A stretch of DNA of 48,880 nt from Gloeocapsopsis crepidinum LEGE 06123 (GCF_015207655.1 NZ_JADEWN010000047.1:1-48880); one strand, 5' to 3'; counted from the stretch's first letter, positions 36,689 through 45,064 are shown. Numbers and translations are program-made. The notes: a model not told the origin generated them from the sequence alone.

Positions 36689-37672
36689 TCATTCTTCAAA
36701 ACTGGGTGTTGGTTTAGATTCAACCTTTAAGCCAGGTAGCCCCTCAAGTTTTTCTATAGGAGAGAGTGGGGCAGCTTCCTGAGGAACGAAAATTGTTAAT
36801 CCTCCTGGCACACACTCGACATCAATTGGAGTGTCACCAATAAGTTCGCCGTCTAACACAACTCTTTGTGGAGGATTTGTGCGGACAATGACACGTTTAG
36901 CGCGGAGATAACCAATGTCTTCGCGTTGTGCAGCATTTTCATTTAAGGCAGTTTGCAGTAAGTGGTAAGAAGCAGCGATCGCGCCTGCACGCGATACTGG
37001 AGCGATAATGGTCACATCAATCAACCCATCGTCAAACACGACTCCTGCAGGTCCTTGTGCCAAAATTGAAGTTGGAGGAGCTGCATTAGCAACAGTCACT
37101 GCAGCCGCAGTTACGGTAATAATCTTATCTTCGGTTTCAATCTCGGCTTCAAAACTTTCCATCTCGCGCAATTCTTGTAATCCTGCCATAACATAAGCCA
37201 TAATGCCAAAGCGGTTTTTGGCTTCGCGATCTGCACGCTTGACAGTTTCAGCTTCAAAACCAATTCCTGCTAACAAAACCATAGGTAGATTGTTGCACCG
37301 CGCTGCATCGACAACACGCGTTGCACCACCTAAAATTGTTTGACAAGCTGCTTCAATTGTGTTGGGTAGCTCTAAAGCAGCAGCAAAAGCATTTGCTGTA
37401 CCGCGAGAAATAATGCCAAGTGGCATGTCTTTACCTACCAATGCCGCAGCAGCTGTAGACAGTGTACCATCGCCACCAGAAGCAATAATTTTTGTTGCGC
37501 CTTGTGCGATCGCCTCTTGCGCTATCTCATCAGCTCCCTTATCCTCGGTAGTAAACCGAATATCAAGATTAATCTCTGGTTCTAAAATTCCACGAATCTG
37601 GGCTAAATCTTGTTCAGGGTTGCTTTGACCGGCAACAGGATTAAAGATCAAACAAGCATCAGTTCGGCTCAT
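36689..37672 (-). CDS. YegS/DAG-kinase-like lipid kinase
   Basis: A 327-residue protein of the diacylglycerol kinase/YegS/BmrU family, which phosphorylates diacylglycerol or related lipids with ATP. The N-terminal LIFNPVAGQSNPEQDL and the nucleotide-binding GGDGT at 66-70 are the family signature. MPLGIISRGTANAFAAAL is the usual next motif. The C-terminal beta-rich lobe ends with VVLDGELIGDTPIDVECVPGGLTIFVP, as expected. Length is normal. A role in phospholipid or exopolysaccharide precursor recycling is possible. It is transcribed alone, toward the tRNA. Confidence 0.88.
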   Translation of the reverse strand: MSRTDACLIFNPVAGQSNPEQDLAQIRGILEPEINLDIRFTTEDKGADEIAQEAIAQGATKIIASGGDGTLSTAAAALVGKDMPLGIISRGTANAFAAALELPNTIEAACQTILGGATRVVDAARCNNLPMVLLAGIGFEAETVKRADREAKNRFGIMAYVMAGLQELREMESFEAEIETEDKIITVTAAAVTVANAAPPTSILAQGPAGVVFDDGLIDVTIIAPVSRAGAIAASYHLLQTALNENAAQREDIGYLRAKRVIVRTNPPQRVVLDGELIGDTPIDVECVPGGLTIFVPQEAAPLSPIEKLEGLPGLKVESKPTPSFEE

Positions 37673-37881
37673 ACCAATCTAGTTTTCAATCACGATAGTT
37701 AGACTTTCTAGATCGTCACATTGTCTGAAGAAATAGCGATCGCCATTTCTTCCAAAGCGCAACAACATTACCAAAGTCAAAGACAGTCTACAATTTAGAA
37801 AGCTTAAGCTTTATATCTTAGCAAGAACATAACACTTGCTATTGCAAAACTGACACTACCTAAAGTTACAAAAATCTTGAA

Positions 37882-38139
37882 ATGCCAGACCCGATGATGT
37901 ACCAGCAAGACACTTTTGTGGTGCTGGAACCCGATCAACCCGAACAGTTTTTAACGACAGCAGAACTATTTGCCAAGCTGCAAGAAGTTCTCAACCAACA
38001 TCAGGAAGATTTACCGCGAGAGTTACAGCGATTCACATCGATTCAAGCACAAGCTCAATACTTAATGGATACCAGCTGTGAATTTGATGTTGGTCCTGGA
38101 AAATATTTACAGTGGTATGCTGTCCGTCTAGAGAAGTAA
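37882..38139 (+). CDS. CRR7-like protein (chlororespiratory reduction 7)
   Basis: An 85-residue protein. QDTFVVLEPDQPEQFLT, the middle QHQEDLPRELQRFTSIQAQAQYL and the C-terminus TSCEFDVGPGKYLQWYAVRLEK are near-constant in cyanobacterial and plastid CRR7. In plants CRR7 is needed for assembly of the NDH-1 complex subcomplex A; the cyanobacterial homologue's role is unsettled. The start M is close to the usual one. It ends 7 bp before the stop of the convergent DUF2854 gene. Confidence 0.88.
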   Translation: MPDPMMYQQDTFVVLEPDQPEQFLTTAELFAKLQEVLNQHQEDLPRELQRFTSIQAQAQYLMDTSCEFDVGPGKYLQWYAVRLEK

Positions 38140-38146
38140 ATGGCAG

Positions 38147-38740
38147 TTAACTAGCTTTTACTTCTGAATCTTCTTTCAAAGTTGGACTACTTACTTGCCC
38201 AGTCGTAATTAAAGCTAGCTCTATTTTTTCAGCTTCTGGTTGAACAATCTCTACACGAATTCCAGGACCAAAAAAGCTTTCCATTTTTTGCTGTTTATCT
38301 TGCCAAACTTGCAAAGAAATGAATGGAGAGTCAAATTCTAGAATCAAAGCATAAGCGCCTTGGATTTCGGTTTCGCGTAAACCTGTGATGATTGGTCTTT
38401 CTTCATCTGTGGGACTCAAGCCTAGAAACGAAAGTGTTGTATCCAAGTGTGCTTCTTGACCGTAACGATAGCGAGTGACATCTTGACGAATTTGATTTTG
38501 TGTTGCTGTTGCTTGTGTTTGGCGAAGTGTCAGTAACTCTGGTGTTGTTGGTTGGCTGAATGGAACTGGTACAAGTTCCGCTGCTTTCAGTGCTAATCCT
38601 CCCAGTAACAAAGGTATGCCGTAAAAAAAGCCCACTAAGTTTAGCGTCGGGTTGTCATTGAAGTAGGCAGCAAACCCAACTACAGTTAGTATTCCACCAA
38701 GAACTAACCCTAGTGTTCCCAAAGATGTTTGACGTAACAT
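38147..38740 (-). CDS. DUF2854 family protein
   Basis: A 197-residue protein found in cyanobacteria and plastids. Two hydrophobic helices near residues 8-27 and 33-52 anchor it (LGTLGLVLGGILTVVGFAAYF, FYGIPLLLGGLAL), followed by a soluble domain starting around 60. RYRYGQEAHLDTTLSFLGLSP is a conserved block. No function is established. The gene is convergent with CRR7 over a 7 bp gap. The IS605-like element begins roughly 50 bp upstream of its start. Confidence 0.85.
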   Translation of the reverse strand: MLRQTSLGTLGLVLGGILTVVGFAAYFNDNPTLNLVGFFYGIPLLLGGLALKAAELVPVPFSQPTTPELLTLRQTQATATQNQIRQDVTRYRYGQEAHLDTTLSFLGLSPTDEERPIITGLRETEIQGAYALILEFDSPFISLQVWQDKQQKMESFFGPGIRVEIVQPEAEKIELALITTGQVSSPTLKEDSEVKAS

Positions 38741-38807
38741 AATATTCAGCCGCTAATCGCAATAACTCCAAGCTTTTATTATCATCGAAAATCTTGGGTC
38801 TGAAACC

Positions 38808-38824
38808 CCGTCCTTCTAGGACGG
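38808..38824 (+). repeat. IS605-type left-end subterminal hairpin
   Basis: A perfect 7 bp stem, CCGTCCT with AGGACGG, around a TCT loop, 55 bp before the tnpB start. TnpA-type transposases recognise such hairpins in single-stranded DNA. Its presence supports transposition in trans. Confidence 0.65.
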
Positions 38825-38878
38825 TTTTATATTTAAGCTAATTCGCTATATATTTTAGATACAGCGAATTATTTAAAG

Positions 38879-40123
38879 ATGTACGCCACTCAGAAGAATC
38901 AACTTAGAAGACTTAACTCTCAGGAGTTTAATGCCCTGAAAGCTTTGTGTCGTTTGAGTAAGAATCTTTTTAACGTGGCATTGTACTCTTGCCGTCAGTA
39001 TTTCTTTGCCGAAAGAAAACGCCTGAGTTATGAATCTAACTACCATATCTGCAAGTCAAACGAGAATTATCGGATGCTTAACACCGATATCGCTCAACAG
39101 ACGATGAAAGTAGTAGATAGAAGCATGAGGTCGTTTTTGGGGTTGATGCGGGTAATTAACATAGGAAAATGTGACCAAAAGCCGCAACTGCCTAAATACT
39201 TGTCTAAGGATAGTTATTTCCCCTTGATTATTCCTCGTATTAGACTCAAAGATGGAATGTTTGAAATTCCTATGGCTCGCGAGTTTAAACAAGAATACGG
39301 CTCGGTTAAAATCGCCCTTCCAGAAAGACTCAAAAATAAAAACATTAAGGAGGTACGAATCCATCCAAAATATCAGGCTAGATGGTTCGAGATTGAGTAC
39401 GTTTATGAGGATGAAAAAATAGAAACACTTGTTGATGATAGTAAGGCTATTGCTATTGATGTGGGAGTCGATAATCTGGCTGCTTGCTTTGATACTGAAG
39501 GGCATCAATTTTTGATTGATGGAAAACAACTTAAAAGCATTAATCAGTGGTACAACAAGCAAAATGCATACCTTCAATCTCTTAAAGATAAACAGGGAAT
39601 TAAGTCTTTTACCCATAAACAAGCAAGGCTTTACAAATGGCGTAATAATTGCATCCGAGACTATTTGAATAAAGCTGCAAGGATAATAATTAACCATTGC
39701 CTCTTTCAACAAATAGGGAAGTTGATAATTGGGTACAATCCAGGGATTAAGCAAGAAATTAATGTAGGGAAATCTAACAACCAAAACTTCGTTCAAATTC
39801 CTTTTTGGCAGTTGAGACGTAAGCTTGAAGCTCTCTGTTTTAGATATGGAATTGAGTATGCCGAGCAAGAAGAATCTTACTCGTCGAAAGCTAGTTTCTA
39901 CGATCAAGACGAGATGCCCGTTTACAATGCCGACAACCCTAGCCAAAATAAGTTTTCTGGCAGAAGGATTAAGCGTGGATTGTATCGAACAAAAAATAAA
40001 CATCTAGTCTCAGCAGATATAAATGGTAGTGCGAATATATTAGTTAAAAGTAAGCACAGACTGGATTTCCAGCGAGTGTCTAGCGGGTTTTTGGCTAACC
40101 CTTTAAGGATGAGTGTCTCTTAA
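38879..40123 (+). CDS. tnpB: TnpB family RNA-guided nuclease of an IS605-like element
   Basis: A 414-residue RuvC-fold protein. Catalytic Asp194 lies in IAIDVGVDNLAA and the third acidic residue, Asp380, in VSADINGSANIL. The canonical second acidic position falls near IIGYN at 283-287 and is not acidic; this non-canonical form occurs in a TnpB subgroup, where a later Glu, perhaps in EESYSSK at 331-337, may take over. The zinc-ribbon cysteine motif is weak: the usual SKCS reads SKAS at 336-339. The frame is open throughout. TnpB binds an RNA from the element's right end and cuts DNA next to a short target motif. Nuclease activity here is uncertain. Confidence 0.88.
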   Translation: MYATQKNQLRRLNSQEFNALKALCRLSKNLFNVALYSCRQYFFAERKRLSYESNYHICKSNENYRMLNTDIAQQTMKVVDRSMRSFLGLMRVINIGKCDQKPQLPKYLSKDSYFPLIIPRIRLKDGMFEIPMAREFKQEYGSVKIALPERLKNKNIKEVRIHPKYQARWFEIEYVYEDEKIETLVDDSKAIAIDVGVDNLAACFDTEGHQFLIDGKQLKSINQWYNKQNAYLQSLKDKQGIKSFTHKQARLYKWRNNCIRDYLNKAARIIINHCLFQQIGKLIIGYNPGIKQEINVGKSNNQNFVQIPFWQLRRKLEALCFRYGIEYAEQEESYSSKASFYDQDEMPVYNADNPSQNKFSGRRIKRGLYRTKNKHLVSADINGSANILVKSKHRLDFQRVSSGFLANPLRMSVS

Positions 40124-40128
40124 GAATC

Positions 40129-40155
40129 CTCGCGCCCTCTACGGCGGAGAGTGTC
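40129..40155 (+). repeat. IS605-type right-end hairpin and probable omega-RNA 3' end
   Basis: CTC-CGCC pairs with GGCG-GAG around a CTCTAC loop with one bulged G, 5 nt after the tnpB stop. GTGTCAA follows. In IS605-like elements the guide RNA extends from inside tnpB to this end, so the scaffold probably lies around 40000-40155. Confidence 0.6.
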
Positions 40156-40879
40156 AACTGGTTTTGATGCATAGGTACTCAGCATAAGTCGGTGTAGTGT
40201 AATTTGCTTCTACAATCTCAAAACCTGCTCTGATTAACATCCCCTCTATAATCCATTCATACGTGCTATGTTCCTCGCACACATGCATCTCAAAATCACT
40301 GGTTGTCCACCCTTCACCTTCAGGCTTAGCAACTTGTCTAATCCATTGATTAATTGATGCTTCATAGTCTGCGGGTGGAAATGAGAAGATCGCATCTCGT
40401 AAGTAGAAAATACCTTTCGACTGCAGCATGGCAGCAATTCTCAGAAAAGCCGTCATCTTCCAGAAATCGGGCAAGATATGAAGTGCATTTTTGGTGACAA
40501 CCCAGTCAGCTAACTTGTCTTGATGTTCGTAACTCAAGAATCCTGCTTGATGAAACTTGATATTGGTCGCGCCTGCTATTTCTGCTTTGCGTTGAGCGTA
40601 AGTGAGCATCGCTTGTGAAATATCGACAGCGTGGACAAATGCCCCAGTCAGCGCAGCTTGAATGGCAAAATTCCCTGTACCTGCTCCCAAATCAATAACA
40701 GTATGTTCTGCTGTAATTCCTAACCGAGTGACTTCTGCTGTAATTCCTAACCGAGTGACTAAAGCTTGCTCTTTTTCTGGTGAACTAGATGTTTGATTGC
40801 GATCGTATTCAACTTGTGCTGCATCCTCAAAGTCAACCCCAGCCATTTTAGACTCTTCATAATACCAAGCAGGAGTCAT
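40154..40879 (-). CDS. class I SAM-dependent methyltransferase with internal 9-residue duplication
   Basis: A methyltransferase of 241 residues from the ATG at 40877-40879. That start overlaps the GNAT stop by 4 nt (ATGA), and a start four codons upstream is also open. SAM-binding motif I is VIDLGAGTGNFAIQAA, with VHAVDISQAML as motif II. Just before it, VTRLGITAE occurs twice in a row, encoded by a perfect 27 bp tandem repeat at 40706-40759. The substrate is unknown. Translational coupling with the GNAT gene suggests joint expression. The nearby IS element and decayed kinase gene suggest an accessory region. Confidence 0.85.
   Translation of the reverse strand: MTPAWYYEESKMAGVDFEDAAQVEYDRNQTSSSPEKEQALVTRLGITAEVTRLGITAEHTVIDLGAGTGNFAIQAALTGAFVHAVDISQAMLTYAQRKAEIAGATNIKFHQAGFLSYEHQDKLADWVVTKNALHILPDFWKMTAFLRIAAMLQSKGIFYLRDAIFSFPPADYEASINQWIRQVAKPEGEGWTTSDFEMHVCEEHSTYEWIIEGMLIRAGFEIVEANYTTPTYAEYLCIKTS
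40706..40759. repeat. perfect 27 bp tandem duplication inside the methyltransferase gene
   Basis: Two identical head-to-tail 27-mers occupy 40706-40732 and 40733-40759, beginning TTCTGCTGTAATTCC. They encode VTRLGITAE twice, just before SAM motif I. Perfect identity indicates a recent slippage or recombination event, and the reading frame is kept. Confidence 0.9.
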
Positions 40880-41352
40880 GGTTTTGCACAATAGTAAAGA
40901 ACATCTAGATTAAAGATATGAATTTGCTTTTCATACTGCAAGCCAGCTTTTTCGATCACCCTTCTTGATGCCAAATTATCGGGCAATGCCATAGCAATGA
41001 GTTTATCTAGCTTAGCGACATTGAAACCATATGAAACTAATGCTTGAGCTGCTTGTGTTGCAATTCCTCGTCCCCAATAGGCTTGTGCAAGTCCATAGAG
41101 TACCTCAACTTCATCAATTTCGTCTAAATACCGCAGACCACAATAGCCAATCATTTGAGATGAATTGTTTTCTACAATTGCCCAAACTCCATACCCGCGT
41201 TCTTGCCAGTGTTTGATGAAAGATTGTAGCAATTTTTCGGCATTTTCTCTAGAAATTGGAACTCCCTGACTGGGAAGGAATCGCGTCACTTCAGGATCAG
41301 CCCAGATTTCGGCAAGAGCGTCTAAGTCAGAGCATTGCAGCGATCGCATCAC
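40876..41352 (-). CDS. GNAT acetyltransferase, RimJ/RimL type
   Basis: A 158-residue GNAT protein. The acetyl-CoA loop is GRGIATQAAQAL near 93-104, after EVEVLYGLAQAYW. NLASRRVIEKAGLQYEK is the usual closing helix of the RimJ/RimL type. It overlaps the methyltransferase start by 4 nt. The N-terminus MMRSLQCSDLDALAEIWADPEVTRFLP is standard. The family acetylates ribosomal protein N-termini or small molecules; with an aminoglycoside-kinase-like remnant next door, antibiotic modification is possible but unproven. Confidence 0.85.
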   Translation of the reverse strand: MMRSLQCSDLDALAEIWADPEVTRFLPSQGVPISRENAEKLLQSFIKHWQERGYGVWAIVENNSSQMIGYCGLRYLDEIDEVEVLYGLAQAYWGRGIATQAAQALVSYGFNVAKLDKLIAMALPDNLASRRVIEKAGLQYEKQIHIFNLDVLYYCAKP

Positions 41353-41488
41353 AAAACCGTCAAGCTATAGAACTGTTGGCTCAGCAGGATTTGCCATAAC
41401 GACGTTACCAATCAGTAACCTTAACTTAGCATCTCATCACCCATAATAGCTTGACGATGTAGTGAGGATATTTTTGAAACTACAAATA

Positions 41489-42430
41489 ATGAATGACGAG
41501 CCGTTGTTACACCTGGCAATTGCAGCACTTTATAACTATGGTTTAAAAAACGCTCAGCTAACGCGCTTAGGTGGAGCAAGTAACACAAATTTTAAAGTAG
41601 ATGCTGACGGTCAATCCTTTGTTTTGCGTCTACACACATCTGCACTTCATGACCGAGATGCTATATCTTCAGAACTAGCTTGGCTAAGCAGTTTGCATAG
41701 CAATACGACTTTGATACTCCCTAAGCCTATTGTTAATTTAAATGGAGTGCTAGTCACAAGTGTATTTGCTGATAATGAGTTAGAACTACTTTGTACTCTC
41801 TTGTCTTGGGTAACAGGGAAAATACCACCGACTGTGAATACTTTGACCGATGAACAACTTGCCAAAGTAGGATCTGTGATGGCACAACTTCATAACCATT
41901 CACAACAGTTTAAACTGCCCGATCGCTTCAAACGCCAAACATATGATGCAGCGCACTTTAGTCAACGTTTAGAGCCTTTGTATATGACTTTAAGCGATAC
42001 TGCAAATCAAAATGAGCTAGATAGTTTAAAGGTCAATGGTAATCACATCATCACTCGTTTTACTCAACTAGAACGCAAGCAAGACAGTTTTGGTGTGATT
42101 CATGCCGACTTTCATTCTGGTAATTATTGACTAGATGGCGAAGAGGTGCACATTATCGACTTTAACCGTTGCGGTTTCGGATTTTACTTGTATGACCTTG
42201 CCTTAGCTTTGATGGAACTTGAAGAGCAACAACAGCAAGTCTTTTGACAAGGTTACGAATCTGTCAAACCATTGCCTAGTGATTATACAAAGCTTAAAGA
42301 TATGTTTCTGTGCTTAGCTTACCTTGATAATCTCGGCTTTCTTGTCCCCCGTCTTGAGGAGCAAGCATCTGTTATGAAAGAATTGCCGTATGTCGTTCAA
42401 GCCTTACGTCGTGTAGTTGAGATATTTTAA
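41489..42430 (+). pseudogene. aminoglycoside/choline phosphotransferase-fold kinase, interrupted by two TGA codons
   Basis: The frame from ATG 41489 (GTG 41462 also possible) encodes a kinase-like protein: nucleotide-loop region RLGGASNTNFKV, catalytic loop HADFHSGN and metal site IIDFNRCGFG. A TGA at 42128-42130 falls straight after HSGNY, and a second TGA at 42245-42247 between VF and QGYES. The same frame then stays open to TAA at 42428-42430, with no frameshift. TGA is an ordinary stop in cyanobacteria, so the gene is probably recently inactivated; the first stop removes the metal-binding Asp. Sequencing error or readthrough are alternatives. Confidence 0.82.
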
Positions 42431-42604
42431 TGGTATTCTTGTCTCTTTGCTAAGCAGATTGAAAACAAGTATTAGAAGAGACGACATACTTTCAGACTGC
42501 TAGTATATGATTTTTTGTTGCAGCGATCGCTCATCTTCAACTCTAACTATGGTTTCTATTCTTCTTGACTACAATATAAACAGAGTCAAACTTACAATAG
42601 CAGC

Positions 42605-42790
42605 ATGAACCCCGAAACACTACGCGAACGAGTAGCTCAAGTCGTTAGTAAACGAGAAACTCTCTTACTGTTGTTAGAACAACCCAATCTAGGGATTTTA
42701 AGAACAGATGTCAATCAAGCCTTGGAAGAAATGGATGACTTGATTGATGAATATCGCCGGACTTTTCCGAATGAGGCACAATCTTTTTAA
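42605..42790 (+). CDS. small conserved cyanobacterial protein
   Basis: A 61-residue, highly charged, helical protein (MNPETLRERVAQVVSKRETLLLLLEQPNLGILR...). It is a single predicted long helix with a coiled-coil pattern in the first 35 residues, then EEMDDLIDEYRRTFP. Its form resembles conserved cyanobacterial short hypotheticals. No function is known. A hairpin overlaps its stop codon (42790-42802) and a larger one follows (42817-42856), shared with the convergent response regulator gene. Confidence 0.7.
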   Translation: MNPETLRERVAQVVSKRETLLLLLEQPNLGILRTDVNQALEEMDDLIDEYRRTFPNEAQSF

Positions 42791-42816
42791 CTGAAATTCA
42801 GTTTTTGATACTAAAA

Positions 42817-42856
42817 AGCGCCAAGACAGTTTTATGCACTGTAATTTTTTGGCGCT
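42817..42856. terminator. bidirectional terminator with nested hairpin
   Basis: AGCGCCAA (42817-42824) pairs with TTGGCGCT (42849-42856), and inside it ACAGT (42826-42830) pairs with ACTGT (42838-42842). The stem lies between two convergent stop codons (42790 and 42878). A-runs and T-runs flank the stems on both sides, favouring termination in both directions. Confidence 0.7.
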
Positions 42857-42877
42857 GAACTAATACCTGTGTTATTT

Positions 42878-43279
42878 CTATGTAATACTACGGTTCCCCA
42901 ACTCTCGCACTAAGGCAATTAAGTCTGGAGTAGATGTGTCTTTACGACAAAAGGCATCCATGTTGTTGAGTTGATTATTTTCTCGCAACTTTGGTTCCTC
43001 TAGGGATGAGTAGGCAATAATTTGAGTCCCTGGGGCAATATCTTTAATTTGGTTAGAAGCACTCAATCCATCCATAACTGGCATTTGCAAGTCAAGAATG
43101 ATCACATCAGGATGATGGCGTTGTACCATTTCTACTGCTTCTAAACCATTGCTAGCTAAACCTACTAACTCTATGTTCTCTTGATTAGCTAACGCTAATT
43201 TGAGACTAAAACGAGTTAGTTCGTGATCGTCAGCTACTAAAACGCGTAAGGTACCAGACTGACAGGACAAAGGTATCAT
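42878..43279 (-). CDS. receiver-only response regulator
   Basis: A 133-residue stand-alone receiver domain. The acidic pocket is ADDHE near 16-20, phospho-acceptor Asp63 is in IILDLQMPVMDG, and the conserved Lys113 is in FCRKD. The NarL-type pattern (VLVADDHELTRFSLKLAL) suggests a receiver from the LuxR-type group, but no DNA-binding domain follows. Such proteins relay phosphate or act by contact with another protein. The partner kinase is not in the window. Confidence 0.85.
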   Translation of the reverse strand: MIPLSCQSGTLRVLVADDHELTRFSLKLALANQENIELVGLASNGLEAVEMVQRHHPDVIILDLQMPVMDGLSASNQIKDIAPGTQIIAYSSLEEPKLRENNQLNNMDAFCRKDTSTPDLIALVRELGNRSIT

Positions 43280-43569
43280 CCAATAAAATAAATAACGACT
43301 TATTAAATATTGAGTTCAGTGTATGGCATAGCAGGAGTCAATTTACTCTATCTGCTGGGTGAAACACTTTCATCGGTTATTACAAATATTACTTTTAATA
43401 ATTAGTAAAAGTTATCAATGTTAATTATTATAAAGATCTACTTAATTATTGGCTGGCGTGTATGCATGTAAATTAGGTATTGAACGCTTTACTCAGCGAT
43501 CGCAAATCAGTAGGAGTACTCCGAAACAAGCACTCTGAAAAGAACACGTGTAAGCCTCACTTTTTTAGA

Positions 43570-43641
<72 letters not shown>

Positions 43642-44092
43642 ATGATGATCTACTGACAACGCAACAAGTTAACTTGTGTGACTCAGCGTACTTGCATTTA
43701 CTTGCTTTTCTTAATTAAGTTGGGCGCACCTGAGAATTTTCACTAAACTAATATAGCACTAATAGAAACAGATAGATTAGTTGATAGTGCTTTAGTGTTA
43801 CCTTGTCGTCTTGGTTGCGATCGCCTCAAGCTTATCGTGATTGAAATCACACATAATGCGGTTAAGGATCGCATATTACCGTTACTTTTCTCGATAGTAT
43901 GAAGAAGCATAAATTAAGATAAAGCTTGTGCTTGTGTACGTTTCCAGCTTTGCGTCTCAAAAATACTGGAAGCTACAGTTTTGTGTACTGAAAGTTGTGC
44001 TTTTACTTGCTTTGTTATTTGACTTGTACTCAAGATGAGATATTGTGCTGCTAGAGAATAGCATTTTTGGACAAAAACTGGTGTCTGCAAAA
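43642..44092. other. upstream region of the cpdA-like gene
   Basis: About 450 bp between tRNA-Cys (minus) and the phosphodiesterase gene (plus). It contains a CRP-type palindrome at 43836-43851 and a HIP1 octamer just before it. Three closely spaced starts exist for the downstream gene (GTG 44045, GTG 44081 region, ATG 44093). I see no other gene. Confidence 0.5.
43836..43851. promoter_or_regulatory. CRP-type palindrome (CGTGA-N6-TCACA)
   Basis: CGTGATTGAAATCACA differs by one base from the cAMP receptor protein consensus TGTGA-N6-TCACA. It lies about 240 bp upstream of a gene that probably encodes a cAMP phosphodiesterase, suggesting feedback on cAMP level by a SyCRP1-type protein. It could be chance, since the distance is long. 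Confidence 0.45.
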
Positions 44093-44890
44093 ATGAATCA
44101 ATCTCCCTTATCGATTGCTCAAATTTCAGATATTCATCTATTTACGGATGAGAAGCAAGACTTATTAGGGCTAAACACAACACAATCGTTTCAAACAGTT
44201 ATCGAACGGTTACTGTATTTGCGCGATCGCTTAGACTTGTTGTTGCTTACAGGAGACTTATCACAAGATGGGACACCGGAATCGTATAAGCGCTTGCAAC
44301 ACTTGTTGCTGCCACTAGCAATGCCTACCTACTGGATTCCAGGGAATCATGATTATTTCCCGACAATGCAACAAATTTTGAATCATGCCTCTATTTTTGC
44401 AGAGAAAGAATTTATTCAAGGTGGCTGGAACTTTGTTCTCATCAATTCTGCTGTACCTGGGCATGCTCATGGTCAACTTTCACAAACAACACTAGCTTGG
44501 TTAGACTGGCGACTTGCAAGTTGCAGTACTCAACCTGCTTTAGTTGCACTGCACCATCCGCCTTTTCTAGTCAATTCTCAGTGGCTAGATAGTAGCACAC
44601 TAGAAAACTCAGAGGAGTTTTTTGCAGTTTTAGATCGCCATCCACAAGTCAAGTTAGTTTTGTTTGGTCACATTCACCAAGAATTTCATTGCCAGAGAAA
44701 TGGCGTGCATTATCTAGGGAGTCCCTCAACCTCAGTTCAATTTGAGCCAAATAGCCCGCACTTTTCCATAAAACAAGAAAATCCAGGATTCCGACTAATT
44801 AAGCTGTATCCTGATGGTAGTTGGCTAACTCAAATTGAGCGCGTAGCTTATAGTGAATATGTTTTAGATTTAGCAGCAACTGGGTATTAG
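44093..44890 (+). CDS. cpdA: 3',5'-cyclic AMP phosphodiesterase CpdA-like
   Basis: A calcineurin-like phosphoesterase of 265 residues from the ATG at 44093; a GTG at 44045 would add sixteen residues unlike the family. All metal-ligand motifs are present: QISDIHLF, LLTGDLSQDG, IPGNHDYF, LHHPPF and FGHIHQEF. The CpdA group hydrolyses cyclic AMP. A CRP-type palindrome lies about 240 bp upstream. It stands alone, with tRNA-Cys upstream and convergent cpcT downstream. Exact specificity (cAMP against other phosphodiesters) cannot be read off. Confidence 0.82.
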   Translation: MNQSPLSIAQISDIHLFTDEKQDLLGLNTTQSFQTVIERLLYLRDRLDLLLLTGDLSQDGTPESYKRLQHLLLPLAMPTYWIPGNHDYFPTMQQILNHASIFAEKEFIQGGWNFVLINSAVPGHAHGQLSQTTLAWLDWRLASCSTQPALVALHHPPFLVNSQWLDSSTLENSEEFFAVLDRHPQVKLVLFGHIHQEFHCQRNGVHYLGSPSTSVQFEPNSPHFSIKQENPGFRLIKLYPDGSWLTQIERVAYSEYVLDLAATGY

Positions 44891-45064
44891 GCGAACAATT
44901 CAGAATGCAGAAGCTGAGAGAGACTAGAAATGATGAGTGGTGAAGTGTTGATTTTAAGACTTAATTCAATTCAAAACTCAAAATAATTGCCTCCGGCACC
45001 TTTGTTCGCTTTCCAAAACTAATCACTCTTTCACTAGCCACTAATTTCTTTTCACTTGTTTGTT

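Larger units (their letters stand above)
38790..40155 (+). mobile_element. IS605-like element carrying only tnpB (approximate ends)
   Basis: A left-end hairpin CCGTCCT-TCT-AGGACGG lies at 38808-38824, preceded by GAAACC, in the form typical of IS200/IS605 subterminal structures. A right-end hairpin CTC-G-CGCC...GGCG-GAG (40129-40149) is followed by GTGTCAA, another IS605-like end signature. tnpB at 38879-40123 is the only gene; no tnpA is present, so the element would need TnpA in trans. The right-end region would also supply the guide RNA. Exact ends cannot be fixed without the empty site. Confidence 0.75.

Noticed and set aside
39056-40003. 315-codon open frame antisense to tnpB
   Set aside because: It lies entirely within tnpB on the opposite strand, has no recognisable domain, and the tnpB frame is clearly real.
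41489-42430. Selenocysteine or UGA-as-tryptophan recoding as the explanation for the internal TGAs
   Set aside because: No selenocysteine hairpin was seen after the TGAs, and other genes here use TGA as a normal stop; nonsense mutation is simpler.
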